Source: Haloferula luteola (GTDB taxonomy: Bacteria; Verrucomicrobiota; Verrucomicrobiia; Verrucomicrobiales; Akkermansiaceae). Taken from it: DNA of 64,000 nucleotides. The translations under genes were made by a program, and so were the position numbers. Shown here one piece after another: positions 7,135-16,487 of this stretch. The DNA is taken from positions 1 to 64,000 of the forward strand of contig NZ_JACHFD010000002.1 of assembly GCF_014201715.1 (NCBI RefSeq), read 5' to 3'. A model generated the notes under the pieces. That model was not told the DNA's origin. It was given only the letters and a program-made list of their open reading frames with translations, and searched no databases. Within the stretch, counting starts at the first letter, position 1, and each line of letters opens with the position of its first letter.

Positions 7135-9813
7135 TCACTGGGGAGGCAGTGGCCCGCGCCGAAATCGGTCATTTTGGCGCAGGATCTCAGGAAATAGCAC
7201 CATCGGACCTTCAAACATCGCCAACGACTCGGAGGACCAATGAATCGCCTGTTCACGATCCCCACGGGCAAACCACACCTCCGCCAAGGTGTCCAAATAG
7301 GAGCTCGTTCCAGGCTCCCATTTCAGAGCGCGGGTCACCGCCGATTCGGCTTCGTCCAGTCGACGGTTGGCGCGGCTCGCTACCCATGCCGCAGTGTTGA
7401 GAGTGTTGGGACTGTCTGGAAAGCGCTCCAGCACGGCCTGAAAACGGGACCACCGAAAATCGAACCATTCGTCGTGTAGCTCGACCAATCCAGCTTCGCG
7501 AAATGCTCCGTCAAAGAAGTCCGCAAGGTCTTCGTCATCGCGGACAACTTTCTCCCACTTTCGCAGATGCGCCAGTCCTCCTGACCGGTCGCCCTCCGCA
7601 ATTTTGGACATCCCGCGCGATAGCTCGATGCTCGACCGCAGCGTCACCAAATACGCTGGATTCGAATAGGCGGCCTCTCCATTCATCACGATCAGGAGAA
7701 GCTCAAACTCTTCCAATGAGGCGGCGACCTTCCAGTTCTGCAGGGTCTTTTCTTCCGACACCAATTGATGGCAGCTGTGGATGAATTCATCACCGCCGTC
7801 GATGCTCATCATGGCCGCACGAAAATACCACTCGCGAGCCCGCTGCATGTCCCCTTCCTCGCTGTAGATTTCCCCGACGATGCGCATGCTCGCCGAATCA
7901 CCGAGGAGAATGGACTCCAATTTCCTCTCCAGCACTTCTGCCTCCTCTTCCTGGCCGACGCGGCGATAAGCCGTGGCCAAGTCCACCATCGGACGCGCAC
8001 CCTTCGGAGTGGCGGAGAACCTCTCGACGTAGGCGTCCCTGACCTTCTTCCAATCGCCGAGAAGCTTGGAGCATTCGACCCGTCGACTTGCCAGATTGAA
8101 GTCTTCTGGCAAATCCCCAATGTCTTGCAAGGAGATCCCCGCCTGGGTGTATTGCTCGTCAATCTCGAGGAAGCGCCGGGCATTGGGATGATAGCTGGCC
8201 AACTGCAGCAGAAGACTGCCACGCAGCCGGTCCGAAGGATCTGCAGCGTCGGGCACGTCTTCGATTTGGCGCTTCCACCACCCTTCCCCCTGCTTGTCGA
8301 CGTCAGGCAGGTTTCCCACCAAGATCTCGGCCAATTTCAAACGTTCAAGAAACGGGCGTCCCGATTCGGTCCGCTCCAATTCATCCCAGAGATCCGTGAT
8401 CAGGGATCCATCGCCCAGCAGGTGATCCAGAATTCGTCCCTCGCGAGCGGGATCCTGCTCCACAAAACGCGCGGCGGATTCGATCACCCCTTCGCTGAGC
8501 CGATCACGGCGGTCCCTACTATCCGGACTGAACATGGAAGTAAGGACGTCGAGATACCAATCTTCATCCTTGCGGGAGAGTTCATCAAGAAGGGGGCCAT
8601 ACAGCGCGGCGGCTTCTTGGACCAAGCCACGGCGTTCCATGAAACCGGCCATCAATTTCAGCTCCTGTTGCAGGTCGTCTGCCGTATCTCGGTCTTCAAG
8701 CATTCGCCGAAATCGTGGACGAACCCACCCTTCGAAATCGGGTGCATCGGGATCCAATCCCAGCACCTGGAGCGCTTCATCCGTCCGTTCGCTCGAATCC
8801 AAATAATTGAATGCCCGATCGACTGACATCTGCACCAATGCCCCGTCGGCTTCCTGACGGGCACCGAGGGCATAGGCGACGGCGACCGAATGCCAACTTT
8901 CACTTCCCGGATCCCCGGAGACGTCCTGGGTCAATCCCTGAATCAAGTTCGGCGGCGGATTCTCGCCCTCCCACAAACCACGCACCGCATCGCGGTATGC
9001 CTCAAAGGACTCCGGCACGATCTGCAGCTCCGTGATCGGAACCGACATCACCCACGGAATAGGATCGCCCGCGAGCAACTTCCAGCGCGCTGCGGAGTCG
9101 GAAAAGCCTCCAGCCTCCGCCTCCCGGGCCGCTTCAGCGGGTCGTCCCGCCGCAGCCTGAAGATATGCCCGCCACAAATTCCCGGATTTCTTGCGGTTGG
9201 CGCGAGCCTTCTTCAGTTCGGCCTCCAGAGTGCCATGAACTCGGTGAAAATCGGCAAGCGCCATCAATTGGCCGGGGTCCGCCCGGCCCATCTCCAGGAT
9301 TTCCCGAATCTTGTCGGTGTCCTCCTCCCCGGTCAAAATCCGTCGCCGAGCCTCGTTGATGGCCACTCCCCTCATCAGGGGCGACATCATTTCGATCCGC
9401 TCGGGATCCGTTTCGATTTCATAAAGTCTCAGCAAGATCACGGCGGCCTGCTTGCGGGAGAGCGCCGCGACAATTCTCCGCTGTTCCTGCAGATCAGCAG
9501 AATCGTATGCCTCGATCCACCCGATCCACTCCGGGTCGTCATCGGGTTGGAGACCGATGCGGATCTTTCTTTGGAGATCCCGAGCTCGCGCGACCACCTC
9601 TGGATCGGCGCTATGCATGGCCTCATCCAAAAAGGGCAGCACAGGTTTTCCCATCGACCACAGCTCCTGAGTGGCGGTTACCCGGACCGGATACGACTCA
9701 TCGCCGAGATCCTCGACCAACGCAGCCGGGTCGAGGGGCACAGCCCTTTCTTCCTCGGCACCATCGGCGAGGATTCCAAGGAGGAGGATCAAAGAGAGGT
9801 GGCTCAGTTTCAT
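7135..9813 (-). CDS. Exported TPR/HEAT-like repeat protein
   Basis: An 892-residue protein of unknown function. The ATG at 9813 gives a clean signal peptide (MKLSHLSLILLLGILADGA), which a longer upstream frame would lack. Residues ~28-90 look like a HEAT repeat pair (LVEDLGDESYPVRVTATQEL, then DPEVVARARDLQRKI). The rest is helical repeats, with recognisable TPR units near the C-terminus (TLNTAAWVASRANRRLDEAE, SSYLDTLAEVWFARGDREQA). It probably acts as a scaffold in the periplasm or on the envelope. It is the last gene of the minus-strand run, 53 bases after the sirtuin gene. No catalytic motif was recognised. Confidence 0.82.
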   Translation of the reverse strand: MKLSHLSLILLLGILADGAEEERAVPLDPAALVEDLGDESYPVRVTATQELWSMGKPVLPFLDEAMHSADPEVVARARDLQRKIRIGLQPDDDPEWIGWIEAYDSADLQEQRRIVAALSRKQAAVILLRLYEIETDPERIEMMSPLMRGVAINEARRRILTGEEDTDKIREILEMGRADPGQLMALADFHRVHGTLEAELKKARANRKKSGNLWRAYLQAAAGRPAEAAREAEAGGFSDSAARWKLLAGDPIPWVMSVPITELQIVPESFEAYRDAVRGLWEGENPPPNLIQGLTQDVSGDPGSESWHSVAVAYALGARQEADGALVQMSVDRAFNYLDSSERTDEALQVLGLDPDAPDFEGWVRPRFRRMLEDRDTADDLQQELKLMAGFMERRGLVQEAAALYGPLLDELSRKDEDWYLDVLTSMFSPDSRDRRDRLSEGVIESAARFVEQDPAREGRILDHLLGDGSLITDLWDELERTESGRPFLERLKLAEILVGNLPDVDKQGEGWWKRQIEDVPDAADPSDRLRGSLLLQLASYHPNARRFLEIDEQYTQAGISLQDIGDLPEDFNLASRRVECSKLLGDWKKVRDAYVERFSATPKGARPMVDLATAYRRVGQEEEAEVLERKLESILLGDSASMRIVGEIYSEEGDMQRAREWYFRAAMMSIDGGDEFIHSCHQLVSEEKTLQNWKVAASLEEFELLLIVMNGEAAYSNPAYLVTLRSSIELSRGMSKIAEGDRSGGLAHLRKWEKVVRDDEDLADFFDGAFREAGLVELHDEWFDFRWSRFQAVLERFPDSPNTLNTAAWVASRANRRLDEAESAVTRALKWEPGTSSYLDTLAEVWFARGDREQAIHWSSESLAMFEGPMVLFPEILRQNDRFRRGPLPPQ

Positions 9814-9866
9814 GGAAAGATTCGAAAAAACGCCGTGAACCCTGCAACGGATCCACGAGCCATCAC

Positions 9867-10562
9867 CTATCGTTTGCCCAGACATTCGTCCACCCAGGCA
9901 GGCACCTGCTCGCTCGCGAGACCGGTGCGATGTTCGTCAAAATCACGAGAAGTGCCCCCGGGGTCGAGATTGATTTCCAGCGTCCGTGCGCCGCTCTCTT
10001 TTGCTGCACCCACAAATCCGGCGGCCGGATAAACCTGCCCGGAGGTGCCAATCGCCACGAACAAGTCCGCGCGATTCAACTCGCGCTCAATCCACCCGAG
10101 GTGAAATGGCATTTCACCGAACCAGACGACATGAGGACGCATGCTATCCATTCCGCCACAGGCCTTGCACAGGTTGGCGCGCGACAAATCTTCGCGCCAC
10201 GCCACCACGGCACCACACTGCCGGCAGCGGGCCTTCAACAGCTCGCCGTGCATGTGGATGACTTCCCTTGAACCCGCTCGTTCATGCAGGTCGTCGATGT
10301 TCTGGGTGATCAAGGTAAGCTGCCCGTCCAGCTCCCGCTCCAAGCGCGCCAATGCCCCATGGGCTGCATTCGGCTTGACCTCGAGGAGCTTTGCCCGCCG
10401 CCGATTGTAGAACTCGTGCACCAACTGGGGATCCCTGGCGAAGCCCTCCGGAGTGGCGACGTCTTCGACTCGGTGCCCTTCCCAAAGGCCGTCGGCACCC
10501 CGAAACACGGGGATCCCCGATTCGGCAGAGATGCCCGCTCCGGTCAGTACGACGATGTTCAT
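9867..10562 (-). CDS. cobB: NAD-dependent protein deacylase, sirtuin (CobB/Sir2)
   Basis: Removes acyl groups from protein lysines using NAD+, in the cytoplasm. The 231-residue protein has the NAD motif GAGISAESGIPVFR (8-21), TQNIDDLH (86-93), catalytic His105 in HMHGE and a zinc site of Cys113, Cys116, Cys132 and Cys135. The Y52-x-x-R55 pair in FYNRRRAKL matches the class III (SirT5/CobB) residues that recognise succinyl or malonyl lysine, so desuccinylase activity is plausible. The ATG overlaps the mnmE stop codon as ATGA, indicating translational coupling. Confidence 0.95.
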   Translation of the reverse strand: MNIVVLTGAGISAESGIPVFRGADGLWEGHRVEDVATPEGFARDPQLVHEFYNRRRAKLLEVKPNAAHGALARLERELDGQLTLITQNIDDLHERAGSREVIHMHGELLKARCRQCGAVVAWREDLSRANLCKACGGMDSMRPHVVWFGEMPFHLGWIERELNRADLFVAIGTSGQVYPAAGFVGAAKESGARTLEINLDPGGTSRDFDEHRTGLASEQVPAWVDECLGKR

Positions 10563-11896
10563 TTTCCGATGCAAAATCGGCTGAAGATCTCGCCCAGAAT
10601 CTCTTCGGTGTCCACCTGTCCGGCAATTTCGCCCAAGCCATCGAGCGCTTCGCGCAATTCGAGGGCCGTCATCTCCGCGGCCAGCCCACCCGCCAAGGAT
10701 GCGCGAGCCCGCCCGATGGCGCCGGCCGCCTTGCGCAAACACTCGCGGTGCCGCGCATTGATCGCCACGGAGTGTTCTCCCCAATCGGCTTCCCCCAGCT
10801 CCGCCATTTCTCGGATCCGCGTGCGCAGGGCTTCGACGCCGGCTCCCTCCTCGCAGGAAATCCTTTCCGCCTCCACATCCCGCCACCCGGCATGCTCCCC
10901 GAGATCGGTCTTATTCAAAACCCGCAGCACCCGGGAAACTGGTGGCCATTCGTCGGGCCAGGCGACCTCAGGGGAAAGCGTCGCATCGGCGACCACAATG
11001 AGGAGGTCCGCTCTCTCCGCTTCCCGCCGGGATCGGCGGATCCCTTCTTCCTCAATCGCATCCCCAGCATCACGCAAGCCTGCGGTATCGACCAAGCGCA
11101 GTGGAACTCCATCCACCACCAAAGACTCCTCAATGGTGTCTCGAGTCGTACCCGCCGTCTGACTGACGATCGCCCGATCCGCACCAAGCAATCGGTTGAG
11201 CAAACTGGATTTGCCGGCGTTGGGTCGTCCGCAAATCACCGTTCGGAGTCCTTCACGAAGAATCCGGCCTTGGTCGGCTGTCGCCAACAAAGCCCTGATT
11301 CCTCGCTCAACCTCTTCCATCCGAGCATCGAGAGCTTCTCCCGTGTCCGGGTCGATGTCTTCCTCGGGAAAATCGATCCATGCTTCGATTTGTGCGACGA
11401 TCCCCAGAACATCCGCTCGGAGGCCCTCGGTTCGCTGTCCCAGGCGGCCCTCAAGCTGCTCGTGGGCCGCGCGCAATGCCAAGTCACTCTGGGCAGAAAT
11501 CAAGTCCATCACCGCCTCGGCCTGGGTCAGATCGAGCTTCCCGTGAAAAAAGGCCCTTTCGGTAAATTCGCCGGGCCGCGCCGATCGGGCGCCACTATCC
11601 AGCAGCCGCTCCAAGACTCGCTTCGTCACCCAGCGGCCTCCGTGAGTCGCCACCTCCACCGTGTCCTCGCCAGTGAAGCTCGCAGGGCCCCGAAAGGGCG
11701 TCACCAGCACCTGATCCAACACTCGCCCATCGGCATCGCGCAGCGATCTCAACACCGCGCGCCTTGCCTCACCCAATGGACGTCCGCAGGCCAGTTCGAC
11801 GACTTGCCAAGCTTGTGGTCCGGAAACCCGGATCAACGCCACCGCCCCCGTCCCCCCTGGCGTGGCCAAGGCTGCAATCGTTTCACTTTCCACCAT
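10559..11896 (-). CDS. mnmE: tRNA uridine-5-carboxymethylaminomethyl modification GTPase MnmE
   Basis: With MnmG, it modifies the wobble uridine of tRNAs for NNA/NNG codons. The 445-residue length is typical. The N-terminal folate-binding domain is at about 1-118. The helical region is interrupted by the GTPase domain, with P-loop GRPNAGKS (223-230), G2 TAGTTRD (247-253), G3 DTAG (270-273) and an NKTD motif. The C-terminus is the diagnostic CIGK. The start (ATG 11896) lies inside the end of the zinc-ribbon gene with a 14-base overlap. MnmG is not in the window. Confidence 0.97.
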   Translation of the reverse strand: MVESETIAALATPGGTGAVALIRVSGPQAWQVVELACGRPLGEARRAVLRSLRDADGRVLDQVLVTPFRGPASFTGEDTVEVATHGGRWVTKRVLERLLDSGARSARPGEFTERAFFHGKLDLTQAEAVMDLISAQSDLALRAAHEQLEGRLGQRTEGLRADVLGIVAQIEAWIDFPEEDIDPDTGEALDARMEEVERGIRALLATADQGRILREGLRTVICGRPNAGKSSLLNRLLGADRAIVSQTAGTTRDTIEESLVVDGVPLRLVDTAGLRDAGDAIEEEGIRRSRREAERADLLIVVADATLSPEVAWPDEWPPVSRVLRVLNKTDLGEHAGWRDVEAERISCEEGAGVEALRTRIREMAELGEADWGEHSVAINARHRECLRKAAGAIGRARASLAGGLAAEMTALELREALDGLGEIAGQVDTEEILGEIFSRFCIGK

Positions 11897-13238
11897 TCGT
11901 CACGCCTCCTCCTGGCAAGGCTTCTCCGCCCACTCCCAGAAACTCCCAGCAGATGAACCGGCTCATCTCCAACTGCGGAATCTCGTCGTCGGACCAGCGC
12001 AGTTCGACGGTCGCTGACTTGATCACTGGTCGACCTTCGTCCGTTCCCCGCCAGTTCAACACTGACAAGACCCGCCCAATCTCCGAATCCACCGGAATCT
12101 GCAGCCGTCCGCTATCTTCCGACGAGTAGGCGGGATCGACCGCTTGATAAACTCGCTCACCCGCCGGCAGCTCCCGATTTTCCGGAACGGTCTCCCAGAA
12201 TTGCAGGCGAAACACCCCGGTCTTGCCCGATTCCGGAAGTTCCAGAAACTCACGGAAGAGGCGGTACTTGGTTTGCACAAACGCCTCCCAGTCGACCTTC
12301 AAGCCATCGGGGCCCTTTTTGAAGGGGGCCATCACCTTGACTGGATCAGAAGCAAAGTTCGCGGCCTGACCGGTCATTTCCGTCAGCAGGCTCGGCGCTT
12401 CCACTTGATACTGAACTCCTAGTGGCACCAGCGGAATGAAGAAATCACTGATACGGAAAGCGGGAGGCTGGTCATACATCAGCATGAAAATCCCCCTCTG
12501 GCGGTCCTTGATCTCGAGAGGATAGACGGCGAACGCCTCCTCCGGCGTGGTGCCATCCCACACCGGCCGATTTTTGTAGAAGGCCTGCATTTCGGGAAGC
12601 AGCTCCTCCCCGCGGATCGACAACTGAGCCAGTTGCTCGGGCGTCCGTGCCTGCAGGAACTCGGACAATACGCCTCGAGCGTCGGTCTCCCATCCTTTCT
12701 CCAGATAGTGCTCATCCATGCGCCCCACCATTCCCGGAGGAGGCTTGGGAATCTTGAGCCCCGGTGTGGCCGGCGTTTTCAGGAGAAACAAGGCCACACC
12801 CAAGCCGGCGAGCACGAGCACCATGACCACCACCGCTCCGACCAACAGACCTTTTCGTGAACCCCCTGAGGAAGGCTTCCCCGCCTTCCCTTGCGCAGGC
12901 TTTGGCTCTTCGCTCTCGGGACTCGCTGGCGCAGGCACCTCGGGCTGAGGAGGGGCACCTGCCACGTTTGATGCAGGAATCGGAGATACTGGCTCCGGCA
13001 ACGGGACTGGCGAAGACACCACGACGTCCGGGATCCTCTCCCCCGCCGAAGCGGAGGGATGCCCCCCCGCAGGAATGGCGGGAGAACCCGGAAACTCCGG
13101 AACCGGAGAAGTGATCGGCTGCCCGCAATGTGGACATGGCCCCGTCGTCGGAGGCAAGTCGATCGGGATCAGAATCTTGCCATGGCAGTGATCGCACCGG
13201 AACTCACGCTGACCGGCAGGAATGGACTCGTTCGACAT
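11883..13238 (-). CDS. Zinc-ribbon, single-pass membrane protein of unknown function
   Basis: A 451-residue protein I do not recognise by family. The N-terminus has a zinc ribbon (FRCDHCHGKILIP, then CPHCGQPI), followed by a proline/alanine/serine-rich linker (about 45-125) and a single transmembrane helix (about 131-153, GLLVGAVVVMVLVLAGLGVA). The C-terminal ~290 residues should lie outside the membrane; they contain repeated 'FxLxFWETVPENRELP'-like mixed alpha/beta sequence but no known motif. The same cytoplasmic zinc ribbon, linker and helix layout is common in Verrucomicrobia and Planctomycetes hypothetical proteins. It overlaps mnmE by 14 bases, so it is in the same transcript. Confidence 0.8.
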   Translation of the reverse strand: MSNESIPAGQREFRCDHCHGKILIPIDLPPTTGPCPHCGQPITSPVPEFPGSPAIPAGGHPSASAGERIPDVVVSSPVPLPEPVSPIPASNVAGAPPQPEVPAPASPESEEPKPAQGKAGKPSSGGSRKGLLVGAVVVMVLVLAGLGVALFLLKTPATPGLKIPKPPPGMVGRMDEHYLEKGWETDARGVLSEFLQARTPEQLAQLSIRGEELLPEMQAFYKNRPVWDGTTPEEAFAVYPLEIKDRQRGIFMLMYDQPPAFRISDFFIPLVPLGVQYQVEAPSLLTEMTGQAANFASDPVKVMAPFKKGPDGLKVDWEAFVQTKYRLFREFLELPESGKTGVFRLQFWETVPENRELPAGERVYQAVDPAYSSEDSGRLQIPVDSEIGRVLSVLNWRGTDEGRPVIKSATVELRWSDDEIPQLEMSRFICWEFLGVGGEALPGGGVTNGGK

Positions 13239-13271
13239 CGGGCCTCAATCTGGGACAAACCCTCGGTAAGC

Positions 13272-14393
13272 TCAAGCGGGCATCTTCGCTGATTCACGCA
13301 TATCCGCGAGTGCCTCGTCGAAGACCTTCAAACCCCGGCGATTCTGCTCGCTCGTTCCGGTCGAAATCCTCACCCAGCCAGGAAGCTTGTAGCTCCGCAT
13401 CGCACGGATGATGACCCCGCGTTTGAGCATCTCGCGAAACAGCGCATCCCCATCCCCCACTTCCACCAACACGAAATTCGCTTGGCTAGGAACATAGTTT
13501 AGCCCCCGCTCCTCAAAGGCACCCTGCCAAAACTTAAGCCCTTCGTCGTTCAGACGCCGGGTTTTCAGCATGTGCTCCTCGTCCTCCAACGCTGCCAGGG
13601 CTGCTGCCTGAGCCATCGCGCTCGCATTGAACGGCTGGCGGGCCTTCTGAAGAATCTGCGCCACGCCCTTGGATGCCAGACCGTAACCGATCCGCAGACC
13701 GGCAAGCCCGTGGATCTTCGAACAGGTCCGCAAAACACACACATTCCTCCCCTCCCGAACGTACTTCAGAGTGTTCGGGGGGCTTTCCACAAACTCAAAA
13801 TACGCCTCGTCGAAGCACACGACGACGTGCTCCGGCACCTGATCCATGAAGCGATCGATCGCGGCTTCATCCACCAAGGTTCCAGTCGGATTATTGGGAT
13901 TCGCGATGAATACCAATCGGGTCGCTGGTGTGATGGCAGCGACCATCGCTTCCAGGTCGTGAACAAATCCTGGGTCCGGGACTTCCACATACTTCGCCCC
14001 AAACAACGTCGCCATCAGTTTGTAGACCACAAAAGCGTGCTCAGCAGCAATCAGCTCCGCCTGCGGATTGAGAAACGAATGGCACAGCAACTCAATGATC
14101 TCGTTCGAGCCGTTACCGAGAACCACGTTGTCGATGTCGAGGTCCAGCTTTCGCGCAATCGCATCGCGCAGTCGATAACCGCCACCATCCGGATAAATGT
14201 GGATCCCGTCGATCGCGGCCAGCATGGCAGCCTTCGCTTTCGGTGAGGGTCCCAGTGGGTTTTCATTGGACGCCATCTTGATGATCGAAGCGGGATCGAG
14301 CCCCAGTTCACGAGCCGTTTCATCAATTGGCTTACCCGGCTCGTAAGCATGGAGGTCGCACACAAAAGCGTTGGCGGAATCGGCAATGGCCAT
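13272..14393 (-). CDS. hisC: Histidinol-phosphate aminotransferase
   Basis: A PLP enzyme converting imidazole-acetol phosphate and glutamate to histidinol phosphate in histidine synthesis; the family also covers some aromatic aminotransferases. The 373-residue protein carries SNENPLGPSP (42-51), YPDGGGYRLR, NPNNPTG (165-171), Asp195 in CFDEAY, and PLP Lys226 in CSKIHGLAGLRIGYG. The C-terminal arginine is in WVRISTGT. The ATG at 14393 was chosen because the next upstream start adds an unrelated Arg/Trp-rich stretch. It follows the peptide-importer ATPase gene by 97 bases in the same direction. No other his gene is present, so its place at the end of a transporter operon looks incidental. Confidence 0.9.
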   Translation of the reverse strand: MAIADSANAFVCDLHAYEPGKPIDETARELGLDPASIIKMASNENPLGPSPKAKAAMLAAIDGIHIYPDGGGYRLRDAIARKLDLDIDNVVLGNGSNEIIELLCHSFLNPQAELIAAEHAFVVYKLMATLFGAKYVEVPDPGFVHDLEAMVAAITPATRLVFIANPNNPTGTLVDEAAIDRFMDQVPEHVVVCFDEAYFEFVESPPNTLKYVREGRNVCVLRTCSKIHGLAGLRIGYGLASKGVAQILQKARQPFNASAMAQAAALAALEDEEHMLKTRRLNDEGLKFWQGAFEERGLNYVPSQANFVLVEVGDGDALFREMLKRGVIIRAMRSYKLPGWVRISTGTSEQNRRGLKVFDEALADMRESAKMPA

Positions 14394-14490
14394 GGCCAGA
14401 CCGTAGCCGTCCCCTGCCACCGAGCAATGCAAACCCGTGAATGCCCAAATCCTTCGAGAGGCCACCCACCGAGGACGGAAATCCTATGCC

Positions 14491-15498
14491 CTAAAGCTGG
14501 CTCCGCGCTTTCTCCCAATCCGCTTTCTCCAGACAACAGGGATCGGCAGCGGCCCAATGTCCTGGATCAATCTCCACCAACGGCATGTCGAGCCCCACAG
14601 TGGATTCGTAGTCAGGATGGCCCAACCGATGCCCGAAAGCACTTCCTTCCGGCGGGTTGATCGGAGATGGAACGTCCCCTTCCAGCAGCATGCGGCGCAC
14701 CTCCCGCGTAGGATCCGGATGCGGGATCGCAGACAGCAACGCCTTGGTATAGGCGTGCTTCGGATCGCGATAGATCGCCTCCGAACTGGCCATCTCGACC
14801 ATCTTGCCAAGGTACATCACCGCCACCCGATCAGAGATATGTTTCACCACCGCAAGATCGTGAGCGATGAAAAGATAGGACAACCCCAATTCGCGCTGCA
14901 ACTCGAGCAGCAGATTGAGAACCTGGGATTGCACCGAAACATCCAAGGCGGATACCGGCTCATCGCAAATGATCAATTTGGGCTCGAGGGCGATCGCCCG
15001 GGCAATCCCAATGCGTTGGCGCTGCCCCCCCGAAAACTCAAAGGGATAACGGTCGGCGCTCGCCGCCGGAAGTCCAACACGGTCCAGAAGCTCCGCGACT
15101 TTCTTGCGACGATCTGCTGGCGAAAATCCACCATGGATCACAAAAGGCTCCTCCAGGATTTCGCGCACACTGTGGCGGGCATTGAGCGATTCCACCGGGT
15201 CTTGAAAGACCATCTGCAGATCGCGCCGGATCGGCCTCATCCGCCCAGTCTTCGCCCGGGTGATATCCTCCCCTTCAAAAACAATCTTCCCGGCGGTCGG
15301 ATCCACCAATCGAACCAAAGCTTTCGCAATCGTCGACTTGCCGCAACCGGACTCTCCCACCAGGCCAAGAGTCTCACCGGGCGCAATGCGGAGCGATACG
15401 CCATCCACCGCTTTCACCACCGCCTGACGGCGCATCATAAGCCCTCCACGGACGGGAAAGTGGACCTTAAGGTCCTCAACTCTCATCAAATCACTCAT
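14491..15498 (-). CDS. Peptide ABC transporter ATPase (OppF type)
   Basis: One of two ATPases energising the importer. The 335-residue protein has Walker [10 protein letters not shown], signature [16 protein letters not shown], and Walker [13 protein letters not shown], plus the C-terminal oligopeptide/dipeptide extension ([17 protein letters not shown]). A good Shine-Dalgarno (GAGGAGG, 7 bases before ATG) fixes the start at 15498, overlapping the previous stop as ATGA. In E. coli YejF the two ATPase halves are fused; here they are separate genes. It may also serve the divergent importer at 22-25.5 kb, which lacks ATPases (inference). Confidence 0.93.
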   Translation of the reverse strand: MSDLMRVEDLKVHFPVRGGLMMRRQAVVKAVDGVSLRIAPGETLGLVGESGCGKSTIAKALVRLVDPTAGKIVFEGEDITRAKTGRMRPIRRDLQMVFQDPVESLNARHSVREILEEPFVIHGGFSPADRRKKVAELLDRVGLPAASADRYPFEFSGGQRQRIGIARAIALEPKLIICDEPVSALDVSVQSQVLNLLLELQRELGLSYLFIAHDLAVVKHISDRVAVMYLGKMVEMASSEAIYRDPKHAYTKALLSAIPHPDPTREVRRMLLEGDVPSPINPPEGSAFGHRLGHPDYESTVGLDMPLVEIDPGHWAAADPCCLEKADWEKARSQL

Positions 15499-16487
15499 GC
15501 CTTCACCTCCTCGGCTTGATAGCATTCAGGGCAGGCTTCCACCCAGTGGCCAGGGCTGACTTCCAAGAAAGGTGGACGCTCCCGCAACGTGGGCCCCCGT
15601 CGCCCCATGCGCTGGCAGAATCGGCATCCTGGAACGAAATCCGAAAGCGCCGCGACCATTCCAGGAATGGTCGGAAGCACCGTTTTGGGTTCCGTCTCCA
15701 GCCGAGGAATCGAAGCCAGCAAACCCCGCGTGTAAGCGTGCAGTGGATTCGCGAAGAGTTCCTGCACGGGGGCCCGTTCGACCACCCGACCGGCATACAT
15801 CACCACCACGTCGTCACAACTTTCGGCAATCACTCCAAGGTCGTGAGTGATAAGGATCAGTGCCATCCCCATCTCCTGTTGGAGACGCTTGATCAGATCC
15901 AAAATCTGCGCCTGCACCGTCACGTCCAGCGCCGTCGTGGGCTCATCCGCAATCACCAAATCGGGCCGGCAAGCCAAAGCCATGGCAATCACCACCCGCT
16001 GCCGCATCCCACCAGAGAGCTGGTGCGGATAGTCGCCCATTCGCATCTCCGGGGCCGGTATGCGCACCAAACGGAGCATTTCCACGGCCTCTTCCCATGC
16101 CTTGCGACGACTGATTTTTCGATGGAGCAAAATCCCCTCCATCAATTGGCGACCAATGCGATGCACCGGATTGAGGGCGGTCATCGGCTCCTGGAAAATG
16201 ACTCCAATCTCACCGCCACGCACCTTCCGCAAATCCTTTGCACTCACCTGCGTCAAATCCCGCCCCTGAAACATAACGCGGCCACCAAGAATACGACCTG
16301 CAGGTTGAGGCAGGAGTCGAACGATCGACATCGCCGTCACGCTCTTCCCACATCCCGACTCTCCTACGATGCCGAGAGTGCGGCCTTTTCCAACCGAAAA
16401 CCCGACCTGATCCACGGCACGGATCAACCCACGATCCGTATCAAATGCCGTGATCAAACCGTCCACTTCCAGCACCGCATCACTCAT
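15495..16487 (-). CDS. Peptide ABC transporter ATPase (OppD type)
   Basis: The partner ATPase, 330 residues. Walker A is GESGCGKS (42-49), the signature is [16 protein letters not shown] and Walker B is [12 protein letters not shown]. The C-terminal extension has the cysteine pattern PGCRFC ... ACPECY found in OppD/DppD relatives. The sequence AGGAGG five bases before the ATG at 16487 decides the start against an in-frame GTG six bases upstream. The gene overlaps the end of the binding-protein gene by 8 bases. Confidence 0.93.
   Translation of the reverse strand: MSDAVLEVDGLITAFDTDRGLIRAVDQVGFSVGKGRTLGIVGESGCGKSVTAMSIVRLLPQPAGRILGGRVMFQGRDLTQVSAKDLRKVRGGEIGVIFQEPMTALNPVHRIGRQLMEGILLHRKISRRKAWEEAVEMLRLVRIPAPEMRMGDYPHQLSGGMRQRVVIAMALACRPDLVIADEPTTALDVTVQAQILDLIKRLQQEMGMALILITHDLGVIAESCDDVVVMYAGRVVERAPVQELFANPLHAYTRGLLASIPRLETEPKTVLPTIPGMVAALSDFVPGCRFCQRMGRRGPTLRERPPFLEVSPGHWVEACPECYQAEEVKA

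Noticed and set aside
10391-11956. 521-residue plus-strand frame opposite mnmE and the sirtuin gene
   Set aside because: It runs antisense to two well-supported genes and has shadow-like composition.
14437-15519. 360-residue plus-strand frame opposite the OppF-type ATPase
   Set aside because: Antisense to a gene with Walker motifs and a Shine-Dalgarno; no domain recognised.
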